Part shown: one piece after another, positions 54,380-62,350 of the stretch | Numbering within the stretch: position 1 is the stretch's first letter | Layout of the letters: every line of letters begins with the position of its first letter | From: an uncultured Bacteroidota bacterium | GTDB lineage: Bacteria; Bacteroidota; Bacteroidia; Chitinophagales; Chitinophagaceae | DNA: 64,000 nucleotides | Assembly: GCA_937928385.1 (NCBI GenBank) | Contig: CALEZD010000013.1 | Location: 1-64,000 of the forward strand | Reading direction: 5' to 3' | The notes under the pieces: generated by a model | Databases searched by the model: none | Told to the model about the DNA's origin: nothing | Seen by the model: the letters and a program-made list of their open reading frames with translations, nothing else | Program-made: the position numbers and the translations under genes

Positions 54380-55570
54380 TTATTGCAGGGCAGACACAGC
54401 TTTGGTTATGCGTTTTATAGCCTCTTCCAGCTTATCCATCGATGTGGCGAAAGACATGCGTACGCAGTTCCCGTTCCCGAAGGCAGAGCCCATTACGGTA
54501 CTCACATGTGCTTTGTGTAGCAGGTACATGCTAAAGTCTTCGTCGTTGTTGATGGTGGTTTCCCCGTCGCTTTTGCCGAACAGCGAGCTGATGTCGGGGA
54601 ATACGTAAAAAGCACCCTGCGGATTGTTAAGTTTGATTCCGGGTATCTCTTTCAGGGCGTTGTACATAAAGTCGCGCCTGGCGCGGAAGGCTTTAGTCAT
54701 TTCCTGTGTTGGGCCCATGTCGCCCAGTAGTGCGGATATAGCTGCCCGTTGAGTAATAGAGTTGGCTCCTGAAGTAAACTGGCCCTGCAGCTTTTCGCAG
54801 GCCTGCACCAGGTCTTTGGGCCCTGCCAGGTAGCCCAGCCGCCAGCCCGTCATGGCAAAACCCTTGGACATGCCGTTGACTATGATTACGCGGTCTCTCA
54901 GCTCTTCAAACTGTGCTATGCTTTCGTGCTGGCCGGTATAGTTGATGTACTCATATATTTCATCGCTGATGATTGCGCAGTTGGGGTAGCGTTTGAATAC
55001 TTCCGCCAGTCCCGCCAGTTCATCTTTGGTGTACACACTTCCGGTGGGGTTGCAGGGAGATGAAAATATGAACAGCTTAGACTTTTCGCTGATATGCTGT
55101 TCAAGTTGCGCCGGTGTGATTTTGAAATCGTGTTCTATTGTACCCGGTATGAATGCTACGGTTCCTTCTGCTAAATAAGCAAGTGCACTGTAAGTCACCC
55201 AATAAGGGGTGGGTATCAGCACCTCGTCGCCGGGGTTTATTATACTCAGTATTGCATTGGCCAGGGATTGCTTCGCCCCTGTTGATACGATAATTTGTTC
55301 AGCAGGGTAGTCCAGGTGGTTGTCTCTTTTCAGCTTCTGGCTGATGGCTTCGCGCAATTCGGGGTAGCCAATTACCGGGGTATATTTGGTAAAGCCCTCA
55401 GCCATGGCTACTGTGGCAGAGTCGCATATATGTACCGGGGTGATGAAGTCAGGTTCTCCCAGGCTCAGGTCTATTATATCTATGCCTTGTGCTCTCAATT
55501 CGCGGCCGAGCTTGGCCATTTTGATGGTTTGCGGTTCCGTTACTCTGTTCAGTCGCTGGGCTAATTGCAT
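54380..55570 (-). CDS. PLP-dependent class I/II aminotransferase (aspartate type)
   Basis: 396 residues, fold-type I. Motifs: GEPDFITP, the PYWVTY loop, NPTGSVY, DEIYEYI and the cofactor lysine in NGMSKGFAMTGWRLGYLAGP, ending with the substrate Arg in GNCVRMSFATS. It fits the Iγ aspartate/prephenate aminotransferases. Substrate choice cannot be fixed here. A TAGATTTG box, inside a terminator loop, lies upstream. Confidence 0.94.
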   Translation of the reverse strand: MQLAQRLNRVTEPQTIKMAKLGRELRAQGIDIIDLSLGEPDFITPVHICDSATVAMAEGFTKYTPVIGYPELREAISQKLKRDNHLDYPAEQIIVSTGAKQSLANAILSIINPGDEVLIPTPYWVTYSALAYLAEGTVAFIPGTIEHDFKITPAQLEQHISEKSKLFIFSSPCNPTGSVYTKDELAGLAEVFKRYPNCAIISDEIYEYINYTGQHESIAQFEELRDRVIIVNGMSKGFAMTGWRLGYLAGPKDLVQACEKLQGQFTSGANSITQRAAISALLGDMGPTQEMTKAFRARRDFMYNALKEIPGIKLNNPQGAFYVFPDISSLFGKSDGETTINNDEDFSMYLLHKAHVSTVMGSAFGNGNCVRMSFATSMDKLEEAIKRITKAVSALQ

Positions 55571-55574
55571 CGTC

Positions 55575-55621
55575 TATATAAAAATTGTCCGGCAGCAAAT
55601 CTACTAAACATCTGCTGCCGG
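55575..55621 (-). terminator. Terminator of the membrane receiver gene, holding a promoter in its loop
   Basis: On the minus strand CCGGCAGCA (55613-55621) pairs with TGCTGCCGG (55589-55597) over 9 bases with a 15-base loop, then ACAATTTTTAT. The loop and right arm hold a TAGATTTG box for the next gene. Confidence 0.75.
55596..55603 (-). promoter_or_regulatory. TAGATTTG -7 box for the aminotransferase gene
   Basis: Exact TAnnTTTG match on the minus strand, 25 bases before the ATG, embedded in the preceding terminator. Confidence 0.5.
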
Positions 55622-55642
55622 GGATATTTTAAGCTAACATAA

Positions 55643-56179
55643 TTATTGAATGAACGCTACGTTGGACGTATGCGAGAAGGCGTTGGTAAAGAAGTTGAGG
55701 TATAACGCCAGCAATATTATCAGGCCGATAACAATGGTCAGGAAGATGATAGCCTTCTTGTAGCTATTGTTGATGACCTTCATTTTGTGCAGTTCGCTCA
55801 CATTGTTCAGGGCATTTTCTGTACGCGAGAAGGCAGTTTCACCTTTTACAATATAGTCGTAAGCGCCGTACTTCATACTGTCTACCGCCACCTGCAGCGT
55901 ATCCTGGCCAGACAGCATAATTACCTGCGTTTCGGGGTAGCCTTCTTTGATTTTCTTCAGTATCTCAACACCGTTCTGAGCATTGGGCTTATGCGCACTC
56001 AGGTGGTAATCTAATACTACTATTTCGGGATGCAGGTGCATGTTGGCTATTGCCTCTTCACCGTTATCGAATATTTTGATGTCATAAAGAAAACGCTCGG
56101 CTATGTAATCTTTCAACATTTCGTTCTGAATCGGCTCGTCATCTACCAGGAAAATGTACCGATTATTATTAGTTGCCAT
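55643..56179 (-). CDS. CheY-like receiver with C-terminal membrane anchor
   Basis: 178 residues. A complete receiver domain (acidic VDDE at 12-15, phosphoacceptor Asp57 in VLDYHL, Ser/Thr switch in MLSGQD, Lys112) followed by a basic linker and one membrane helix at about 142-162, then a short tail. There is no DNA-binding or enzymatic output domain. The hybrid kinase gene lies 95 bases upstream on the same strand and is its likely partner. The receiver would be tethered to the inner face of the membrane and could act as a phosphate sink or recruiter. A strong terminator follows. Confidence 0.88.
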   Translation of the reverse strand: MATNNNRYIFLVDDEPIQNEMLKDYIAERFLYDIKIFDNGEEAIANMHLHPEIVVLDYHLSAHKPNAQNGVEILKKIKEGYPETQVIMLSGQDTLQVAVDSMKYGAYDYIVKGETAFSRTENALNNVSELHKMKVINNSYKKAIIFLTIVIGLIILLALYLNFFTNAFSHTSNVAFIQ

Positions 56180-56274
56180 AATATCAGGAGTTCAATTTCG
56201 TAGAAAAATAGAAAAAATATTTAAAACCCCAAAGGAGAATGTGAAATAAGATGCTGAAAATCTGTTTGTTTGGC

Positions 56275-58905
56275 TTAAGTACCTCTCAATTCTTCAAAAG
56301 CCTTTTCGCATACCCTTTTCAGTTGTTCCGCCAATGCGGGCAGGCGCTCAAAATGGGCCTGTTCCCCTGCTGTCTGTTCTATCAGGAAGATATGGCTTAC
56401 TTCTTCTTTTACCCCCATATAAGATAGCTGCGGTTTCATAGAATGGGCGGCAATCTTTACTGCCCCGTAATCCCCGTTCCTGATGCCTTCCTCAATATTT
56501 ACCAATAAACGTGGCCCATTCTCCAGGAACATGCCTTTGTATTTGTCCATCTTTTCCTGGTTGCCACCTGTGAATTGTTTGAGGAACTGCATATCCGTTA
56601 CCCTTTCTGGCAAGGGTTTTAATTGGTTTTGTTCAGCAGGTTTAGGCAATTCTGCCTGTTGTATTTTATCGGTGTAGCCATTTTTAAGCACCGATGCCAT
56701 CTTCAGCAGCAGTTCGTCAGGCTGAAATGGTTTGGACACATAAGCATTAATACCAGTATCAAAATACTTCTGCACATCCTCGCGGAATACATTGGCCGTC
56801 ATGGCTATGATGCGTACGTCTTTGGCAGGGGCGGGCAGGGTAGTACGTATGGCACGGGTAGCTTCCACTCCATCCATCACGGGCATCTGTATGTCCATCA
56901 ATATGATGTCGTATTTAGCTGTCGCTGCCTTTTCTACAGCTTCTTTTCCGTTTATGGCTACATCTATGTATATGCCGGGCAGCAATTCTTTCAGTGTGTC
57001 TTCAGCCACCATACGGTTGAATTCATTATCCTCTGCCAGCAGCAGTTTTAGTTTGGCCAGTTCCTGCCGCTTGCCATCGTCAATAATAGGGGTTTCTTCT
57101 ACAGGCATCTGGTTAGCGGCTTCGTCCAGCGGCAGTAGCACGGTAAACTTTGTGCCCTTGCCCAACTCACTTTTTACACTTATCTCACCCTGCATCAGGT
57201 TGACCAATTGCTTGGATATAGTGAGGCCGAGCCCCGTACCGCCAAACTTGCGGGCGATATCAGTACCCGCCTGCGTAAAACTTTCGAATATCTTTTCGAC
57301 ATAATCTGGTGAAATACCGATGCCCGTGTCGGCCACCTCGAAACGGATCCAGTACCGGTTATCTTCTTTCTTTTCCACTTTTACATCCAGCGAAACATGC
57401 CCCTTTTCTGTGAACTTGATGGCATTGCCTGCCAGGTTAATAAGTACCTGGTTAATACGGGTAGGGTCTCCCGTAAGGCGTACCGGTATTTGCTCGTCTA
57501 CCGACACCCTGAAGTCAAGCCCCTTTTCTTCGGCCTTGAACAGTAATATGTCCTTGATGCTGTTAATCAGCTCGGATATTACGAAGTCTGTTTGCTCTAT
57601 GACGATTTTACCGGCTTCTATTTTCGATAAGTCAAGTATGTCGTTGATGATAACCAGCAAATTGTCTGCCGATTGGCGTATAGCCTTAAGGTATTTTAGC
57701 TGTTCGGGCCTTGGGTCTTTATCCATCAGCAGGCGTGTCATGCCCACTATGGCGTTCATGGGTGTGCGTATCTCGTGGCTCATATTGGCCATAAACTGCT
57801 GCTTCAGTTGTGCAGTCCTTTCTGCTACTTCCTTTTCCTTTTGTGCCAACTCCACCTTTTGCCTTATTTGCAAGTTGCGCAGTTTGTTCAGCGTAGTTTG
57901 CTGAAATATTTCTTCCTTCAGCTGCTCATAAGCCTTCAGGTGGTAAAAGGCGCTGGGAATATTACCCATTTTATCGTACAGTGTTGACAGGGTTTCATGC
58001 AGGCTCATAACGTCGTGCTTGCGGGTATAGTCCTCAGCCATTTCGAAAGCGAAGTTGAGGTAGGTAAGCGCCTGCCTGTAATCACCTTCGTCCATTTGCA
58101 TCCTGCCCAGGTAGTAGTTGCAAATAATCTGTACCTCCGCATTGTCCTGCTCTATAGCTTCTCTCAATGCATCTTCCAGGCATTTGCGTCCGTTTACAAA
58201 GTCGGTGAGCCGGTAGTAAACCTTACCCATGCCGCTAAGGGCGATGAGTGATGCGGACGAGCCACGCTCCGCCTTTTCCAGGTTTTTTTCAAAGTAGCTC
58301 CTGGCCTCCTCGTACTCCTCCCTTTTGAAATAGATATTGCCCAGCACATTGTAAATGGTGGTTACCCTGTTGGTATCATGCGCCTTCTCGAAGATGGGCA
58401 TACAACGCAACGCATAGTCCAGTGCGCTGTCAAAATCATTCAGGTCATACAGCAGTTGAGCTATGCTGGTAAGGTTTACAGAGCTGGCTACCTCGTCGCC
58501 CAGGGCTTCGTTTATCACCAGTGCTTCTTCAAAATAGTTGAGTGCGCGTGCAAAGTCGCCTGTTTCACGATATATATTCCCGAAGTTATTCAATGCACGG
58601 GCTTCCAGGCGTTTGTCTTTTATCTGGCGGGCTATCGAGTAGGCTTTGTTCAACTCTGCCATACCTTCATCATAGTCGCCCTGCAGCCCATAGCAGGAAC
58701 CTTTCAGGTTATGCCCGCGCCCTTCGCCTTTCACATATCCTATCCTGGCCGAGCGTGCAATGATATCATCAGCCATTTTAGCAGCTTCGTCTACATCTGT
58801 ATTGCGCATTTCCAGCGCCATCAGCACCAGTAGGTCCAGCCGTGCCCGTTCGTCTTTCAGGCTGTCATACTCTTCCTGCAGCAGTTTGTATTTCTGTGAG
58901 TCCAT
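56275..58905 (-). CDS. Soluble TPR hybrid histidine kinase with receiver and Hpt domains
   Basis: 876 residues, no signal peptide or membrane helix. Order: TPR array 30-335, coiled coil 335-372, HisKA with His377 (MSHEIRTPMNAIVG), HATPase with N494, D-box DTGIG from 526 and GGTGLGL at 555-561, receiver with phosphoacceptor Asp671 (ILMDIQMP) and Lys725, and Hpt with His821 (AAHSMKPQL). This is a full four-step phosphorelay in one chain, sensing an intracellular protein or peptide through its TPR part. The adjacent membrane-bound receiver is the likely final acceptor. No regulator gene with DNA-binding domain is adjacent. Confidence 0.94.
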   Translation of the reverse strand: MDSQKYKLLQEEYDSLKDERARLDLLVLMALEMRNTDVDEAAKMADDIIARSARIGYVKGEGRGHNLKGSCYGLQGDYDEGMAELNKAYSIARQIKDKRLEARALNNFGNIYRETGDFARALNYFEEALVINEALGDEVASSVNLTSIAQLLYDLNDFDSALDYALRCMPIFEKAHDTNRVTTIYNVLGNIYFKREEYEEARSYFEKNLEKAERGSSASLIALSGMGKVYYRLTDFVNGRKCLEDALREAIEQDNAEVQIICNYYLGRMQMDEGDYRQALTYLNFAFEMAEDYTRKHDVMSLHETLSTLYDKMGNIPSAFYHLKAYEQLKEEIFQQTTLNKLRNLQIRQKVELAQKEKEVAERTAQLKQQFMANMSHEIRTPMNAIVGMTRLLMDKDPRPEQLKYLKAIRQSADNLLVIINDILDLSKIEAGKIVIEQTDFVISELINSIKDILLFKAEEKGLDFRVSVDEQIPVRLTGDPTRINQVLINLAGNAIKFTEKGHVSLDVKVEKKEDNRYWIRFEVADTGIGISPDYVEKIFESFTQAGTDIARKFGGTGLGLTISKQLVNLMQGEISVKSELGKGTKFTVLLPLDEAANQMPVEETPIIDDGKRQELAKLKLLLAEDNEFNRMVAEDTLKELLPGIYIDVAINGKEAVEKAATAKYDIILMDIQMPVMDGVEATRAIRTTLPAPAKDVRIIAMTANVFREDVQKYFDTGINAYVSKPFQPDELLLKMASVLKNGYTDKIQQAELPKPAEQNQLKPLPERVTDMQFLKQFTGGNQEKMDKYKGMFLENGPRLLVNIEEGIRNGDYGAVKIAAHSMKPQLSYMGVKEEVSHIFLIEQTAGEQAHFERLPALAEQLKRVCEKAFEELRGT

Positions 58906-58920
58906 TTTCGAAACTTGTAT

Positions 58921-58960
58921 TGTAAAAATAAAAACCCCCTGCAGCAGAGCAAGGGGGTTT
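58921..58960 (-). terminator. Terminator of the 2TM-domain gene
   Basis: On the minus strand AAACCCCCT / AGGGGGTTT with an 11-base loop, followed by TTTTTATTTTTA. It separates the 2TM gene from the hybrid kinase gene on the same strand. Confidence 0.82.
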
Positions 58961-58980
58961 GTATTATTAAGTCTATTGTA

Positions 58981-59229
58981 TTAACCGTTTACTTCCTGGC
59001 GTTTGTAATCTTCGTGCCCGGGATCTTCGTAGCTCAGGTACACAGCGCACCAATGGCCTATCAGAGAGAGTCCCCATGCAGCAGTTGTCCAGGCCGGCCA
59101 GGGATAAGCCCAACCTTCTACGCCGTTGTCATATATTACCCAGGTTATTGCTGTAACTATCAGGAACACAATAGCATGTATGATGAATATCTGCTTCTGC
59201 TTACCTGTTGGTTTTAATTTTTTAGGCAT
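58981..59229 (-). CDS. 2TM-domain membrane protein
   Basis: 82 residues from ATG 59229 (MPKKLKPTGKQ). Two hydrophobic segments (IFIIHAIVFLIVTAITWVIY and WTTAAWGLSLIGHWCAVY) around a Trp-rich loop WAYPWPAW identify the 2TM domain family. Such domains often stand alone in Bacteroidota or precede LytTR/kinase proteins; the role is unknown. The TATATTTG box 18 bases upstream supports the short start. Own terminator. Confidence 0.82.
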   Translation of the reverse strand: MPKKLKPTGKQKQIFIIHAIVFLIVTAITWVIYDNGVEGWAYPWPAWTTAAWGLSLIGHWCAVYLSYEDPGHEDYKRQEVNG

Positions 59230-59247
59230 TTCTATCAATATTTCACG

Positions 59248-59255
59248 CAAATATA
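59248..59255 (-). promoter_or_regulatory. TATATTTG -7 box for the 2TM gene
   Basis: Exact match on the minus strand, 18 bases before ATG 59229; it excludes the longer in-frame start. Confidence 0.55.
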
Positions 59256-59364
59256 TAGCCTGGGCAGCATAAAATGAAATTTGCAGGCGTGATATATGTC
59301 ATAAACTACATGGCCATACTATGGATAAGGATATTTAATTTTATATGAATAAAAACTGTTGACT

Positions 59365-59697
59365 ATGTCAGATACAACATCGCCCAAAACAGTAGCCGTA
59401 GTATCCTACATAACATTTATAGGATGGCTTATTTCTTACTTGTTTCTTTATCCTAAACAGAAAGACGCATTAGGGGCTTTTCACCTGCGGCAGTCACTTG
59501 GCCTGTACCTTTGCGGGTTGGTATTGAGTATCCTCAACCGCTCATTCGCCACAGGCATTATGTGGGGGGCAGGCAATATTGTCGCCGTGATACTCTTTGT
59601 ATTCTGGTTGATAGGTCTTATTAACGCCATCAACGGGCAGCAAAAACCATTACCGCTGGTAGGGGAGTATATCCAGCGCTGGTTCCGCAACTTGTAG
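59365..59697 (+). CDS. DUF4870/Tic20-like small membrane protein
   Basis: 110 residues from ATG 59365. Three hydrophobic segments and the pattern FLYPKQKDALGAFHLRQSLGLYL, followed by GNIVAVILFVFWLIGLINAINGQQKPLPLVGEYIQRWF, typical of the DUF4870-like family (helices around a Phe-His-x-Arg-Gln-Ser motif). Unknown function, inner membrane. It precedes the barrel gene by 36 bases. Confidence 0.85.
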   Translation: MSDTTSPKTVAVVSYITFIGWLISYLFLYPKQKDALGAFHLRQSLGLYLCGLVLSILNRSFATGIMWGAGNIVAVILFVFWLIGLINAINGQQKPLPLVGEYIQRWFRNL

Positions 59698-59733
59698 TGT
59701 ACAACATTTACAGCCCTGTTGCGTTATGAATAT

Positions 59734-60273
59734 ATGCTGCAACGGGTAACCCTCATATTGATTTTGTTCAGTTGGCAGGTGCCCTGCAAGGCGCAGTTTT
59801 TTCCTCCGGTTAAGCAGAAAACGGCTATTGCCGGCGTAGGGATATTTCATGAGCTGGGCTTCAGCAACTCTTATCTTATAACACTGGATTTTGCACGAGA
59901 GTATAAAATACGTACCTGGTTTGCTTTTGGGGGCGAAGCGAATGTATTCAAATTTACATCTGATAACTACAGTACGGCCGGGTTGAGCATTCGCCCTGTA
60001 ACGCGGTTGTTTTTCTATTCAGGCAAAAAGCTGGATATATTTGGCGAAACCAAGGGTGGCATTATTTTTATGCTGCCGCAATATCCTGATAAACTCATCA
60101 ATTTCACATTTACAGCGACACTGGGTGCCGGCTGGTACATCAAAGACCGGCTGGCTATCAGGTTTTCGGGCGGCTATACCCATTTTTCGAACGGTAAGAC
60201 TTATGCTGACCTGCAAAACCCCACCTGGGATGGCCTGGGCACATCTATAGCACTGGTGCGCACCATACCTTAA
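59734..60273 (+). CDS. Outer-membrane beta-barrel protein of PagL-like (lipid A deacylase) type
   Basis: 179 residues from ATG 59734, signal peptide ending KAQ. Alternating amphipathic strands suit an eight-strand barrel, and the C-terminal GGYTHFSNGKTYADLQNPTWDGLG has the His-x-Ser-Asn-Gly arrangement of PagL/acyloxyacyl hydrolases, which trim lipid A acyl chains. The catalytic acid is not certain: Asp or none in the expected strand. The call therefore stays at fold and family resemblance. Short spacing from the DUF4870-like gene suggests cotranscription. Confidence 0.7.
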   Translation: MLQRVTLILILFSWQVPCKAQFFPPVKQKTAIAGVGIFHELGFSNSYLITLDFAREYKIRTWFAFGGEANVFKFTSDNYSTAGLSIRPVTRLFFYSGKKLDIFGETKGGIIFMLPQYPDKLINFTFTATLGAGWYIKDRLAIRFSGGYTHFSNGKTYADLQNPTWDGLGTSIALVRTIP

Positions 60274-60283
60274 AAAATTTCCG

Positions 60284-60291
60284 TATATTTA
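60284..60291 (+). promoter_or_regulatory. TATATTTA -7-like box before the short membrane gene pair
   Basis: One base off TAnnTTTG, 19 bases before ATG 60311. Weak. Confidence 0.3.
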
Positions 60292-60310
60292 TCACTGTAA
60301 ATCCATCTTT

Positions 60311-60472
60311 ATGTTATATGTATTTTTAGTGAGAGGCTATGCTAGTAACGATGTGCTGCTCTGGCTGATGATAGTGGCCCTGATAGTTTTATTGCTGGGT
60401 GGCAGGTGGCTGATTACGAAACTGGTGCGTTTTATCAAAAAAAGAAACGAAAGAATGCTGCCCACGCAGTAG
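60311..60472 (+). CDS. Short single-helix membrane protein
   Basis: 53 codons (MLYVFLVRGY at the start). One membrane helix (VLLWLMIVALIVLLLGGRWL) followed by a strongly basic tail KLVRFIKKRNERM, so it is anchored with the tail in the cytoplasm. The next gene starts eight bases after its stop, and a -7-like box precedes it. Conservation is unknown. Composition and positioning resemble real small genes more than chance. Confidence 0.5.
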   Translation: MLYVFLVRGYASNDVLLWLMIVALIVLLLGGRWLITKLVRFIKKRNERMLPTQ

Positions 60473-60480
60473 CAAACTGT

Positions 60481-60873
60481 ATGAGCCGAAAAATGTACAT
60501 ATTGCTTACGCTCATCCCCACAGTTTATTTCTTGCTGCTGGGCATATTTGATGTAGGTATGGATGCCTGGTATGGTACACTCAGTTGGTATCGTTTATTG
60601 TTCAATATACCTTTTTTCATACCTATACTATTCCGCAGGGCTGCGGTACATTTCTTTACCGGTATCTTGTTTATCCTGCTCTGGGGCTACCTGCTGGTGG
60701 CCGGTGGTATGATACTGTCATCAGGCAGCAATCCTTCACATCTTGTTCAATGGCAGGAGGTAGGTGTTGCCATCTTCCTTGTTTTTTCTTTCCTCTGCTC
60801 CGTATGCCTGATGATGGGTGGCGTGCTAAGGATGGGTGACAAAGCGCAAAGTAAAGAGCAGGTAGCGGTTTAG
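60481..60873 (+). CDS. Small four-helix membrane protein, function unknown
   Basis: 130 residues from ATG 60481 (MSRKMYILLTLIPTVYFLLLG). Four hydrophobic segments, a short Trp/Tyr periplasmic loop, and a polar tail. The frame also has a start at 60406, which would overlap the upstream short gene. No family recognised. Probably cotranscribed with the 53-codon gene eight bases upstream. Confidence 0.72.
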   Translation: MSRKMYILLTLIPTVYFLLLGIFDVGMDAWYGTLSWYRLLFNIPFFIPILFRRAAVHFFTGILFILLWGYLLVAGGMILSSGSNPSHLVQWQEVGVAIFLVFSFLCSVCLMMGGVLRMGDKAQSKEQVAV

Positions 60874-60943
60874 TTTTGGTTATTCTGAGCTTAGTTGAGA
60901 ATGGAGTTATTGATTGTCTTCCGTACAGACTGCAACAGGGGAG

Positions 60944-61285
60944 CTAGTTTATCTCCTTCCCCCCACACATCGGGTGGAAAATGATGGTCGTATCTTTCTT
61001 GACTAACCTGAACTCAAGGCTTGCGCTGTCTTTAACCAGTTTATCTCCCGCTGCGCTGAGATTATACAGATGGGGGAACTCGAACTCTGTGAGGTATAGT
61101 TTGTTATAATGGCCATCACATGCCAGTAGCACCGTTGGGTAATGCCTGTCTTCAGGGTTATTGAATACGGTATCAACAACACAAGACAGGGCATGGGTTT
61201 TTATCTCCTCCATACTGCTTTCGCAGTTATTACATCCATAAATTGCTATGGTACTTATCAGAAAAATAAACGCTTTGTAGTGCAT
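60944..61285 (-). CDS. Small Cys-containing lipoprotein
   Basis: 113 residues from ATG 61285 (MHYKAFIFLISTIAIYGC; lipobox IYGC). Further Cys residues (NNCESS, LSCVVD, LACDGH, HPMCGG) could pair as disulphides in the periplasm. No family recognised. The TACATTTG box at 61301-61308 places the transcript start after the upstream in-frame ATG 61303, so the short start is preferred. Confidence 0.72.
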   Translation of the reverse strand: MHYKAFIFLISTIAIYGCNNCESSMEEIKTHALSCVVDTVFNNPEDRHYPTVLLACDGHYNKLYLTEFEFPHLYNLSAAGDKLVKDSASLEFRLVKKDTTIIFHPMCGGKEIN

Positions 61286-61300
61286 CTTGTGTGTGTTCTG

Positions 61301-61308
61301 CAAATGTA
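61301..61308 (-). promoter_or_regulatory. TACATTTG -7 box for the lipoprotein gene
   Basis: Exact match on the minus strand, 15 bases before ATG 61285. Confidence 0.55.
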
Positions 61309-61354
61309 CGTGAATTTGCAGTTGTAGTTTCGATTAGCCACTAACTGACTTGGT

Positions 61355-61375
61355 GGTCCGGTGACAACACCGACC
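61355..61375 (+). repeat. Hairpin GGTCCGGTG-ACAA-CACCGACC
   Basis: Imperfect stem (one bulged C) with loop ACAA, lying ahead of the first AACCGGCGACAGC repeat. Probably part of the same structured spacer. Confidence 0.45.
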
Positions 61376-61406
61376 ATATGCGATTTACGTATTATCACCA
61401 GTTGCA

Positions 61407-61421
61407 AACCGGCGACAGCGG
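61407..61421 (+). repeat. AACCGGCGACAGCGG repeat, copy 1
   Basis: Same 15-base core as 62284 and 62327 (consensus AACYGGCGACAGCRG). Here preceded by CACCAGTT, so its minus strand can form an 8-pair hairpin including G-U pairs. It flanks the reductase gene on the left. Confidence 0.6.
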
Positions 61422-61535
61422 AGTAGTTTACTGCGGGCGATGATAAGCATTAGCTAAATTGATGAGGCAAATCATGTCCCTTAATCCTGAATATTGGTAT
61501 TTTAGTAGCACAAACCAATCTGGAAGTAGAAACAA

Positions 61536-62276
61536 ATGAACGATAATAAACTCGTTGAGCCGGCCGATTCAACACAAATGCCGGAGCCTGCAGGCAGTGC
61601 CCAACTATACCCCCATGTAAGCCTGCGGGTAATTGAAACCAATTATGTTACCCACGATGTAAAGCGTTTTGTGCTGGAGAAGCCACCGGGGTACACTTTT
61701 ATACCGGGCCAATCGGTCAATATTTCTATCAACTTACCCGGCTGGGAGAAGAAATTGCGGCCGTTTACATTTACCAACCTGCCAGACGAAGACTACCTGG
61801 AGTTCATGATAAAAATATACCGCGAACGAAACGGGGTCACGAAAAACATAGAAAGTATCAACAAGGGTGATGAATTGATACTCCACGATATTTTCGGCGT
61901 GATACGCTACAGGGGCGATGGTGTGTTTATTGCGGCAGGCTCGGGCATAACCCCGTTTTTGTCCATCCTCCGGTACCTGGAGCGGTATAAGCGTATAGGC
62001 AGGAATATGCTGATATATACCAACAAAGCAAGCGAAGATGTGATAATGGGAGAAACTTTGTATGCTATGCTAAAGGAAAACTTCGTCCCCGTGTTTACCC
62101 GAGAGAATGTTATCGGTTTTATAGAAAAACGGATAGACCGTAATTTTCTGATAGAGCACATAGCCGATTTCAAACAACAGTTTTACATCTGCGGCCCGGA
62201 AAAATTTGTAACGGACCTGAGAGAGATACTTTTAAGCCTGGGGGCTAAGGTCGACCATATAATTTTCGAATCGTAA
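61536..62276 (+). CDS. Ferredoxin-NADP reductase-like FAD oxidoreductase
   Basis: 246 residues. FAD/NAD(P)-binding domain fold: FAD motif RPFTFTNLP (RxYS/T-type), flavin-loop IFGVIRYRG, NAD(P) site GSGITPFLSIL and the C-terminal YICGPEKFVTDLR. There is no ferredoxin, globin or other fused domain, so it moves electrons between NAD(P)H and an unknown partner, for example a flavohaemoprotein or a desaturase component. The N-terminus has a short acidic/Pro extension (MPEPAGSAQ). It stands alone, bounded on both sides by the AACYGGCGACAGCRG repeats. Confidence 0.88.
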   Translation: MNDNKLVEPADSTQMPEPAGSAQLYPHVSLRVIETNYVTHDVKRFVLEKPPGYTFIPGQSVNISINLPGWEKKLRPFTFTNLPDEDYLEFMIKIYRERNGVTKNIESINKGDELILHDIFGVIRYRGDGVFIAAGSGITPFLSILRYLERYKRIGRNMLIYTNKASEDVIMGETLYAMLKENFVPVFTRENVIGFIEKRIDRNFLIEHIADFKQQFYICGPEKFVTDLREILLSLGAKVDHIIFES

Positions 62277-62283
62277 ATTCCAT

Positions 62284-62298
62284 AACCGGCGACAGCAG
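62284..62298 (+). repeat. AACCGGCGACAGCAG repeat, copy 2
   Basis: Copy of the 15-base core, 7 bases after the reductase stop codon. Confidence 0.6.
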
Positions 62299-62326
62299 GT
62301 ACACTAGGCTAACGGATTCAGTTTTA

Positions 62327-62341
62327 AACTGGCGACAGCGG
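62327..62341 (+). repeat. AACTGGCGACAGCGG repeat, copy 3
   Basis: Third copy, 43 bases after copy 2 and immediately before a structured hairpin region. Confidence 0.6.
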
Positions 62342-62350
62342 GTATTCGAT

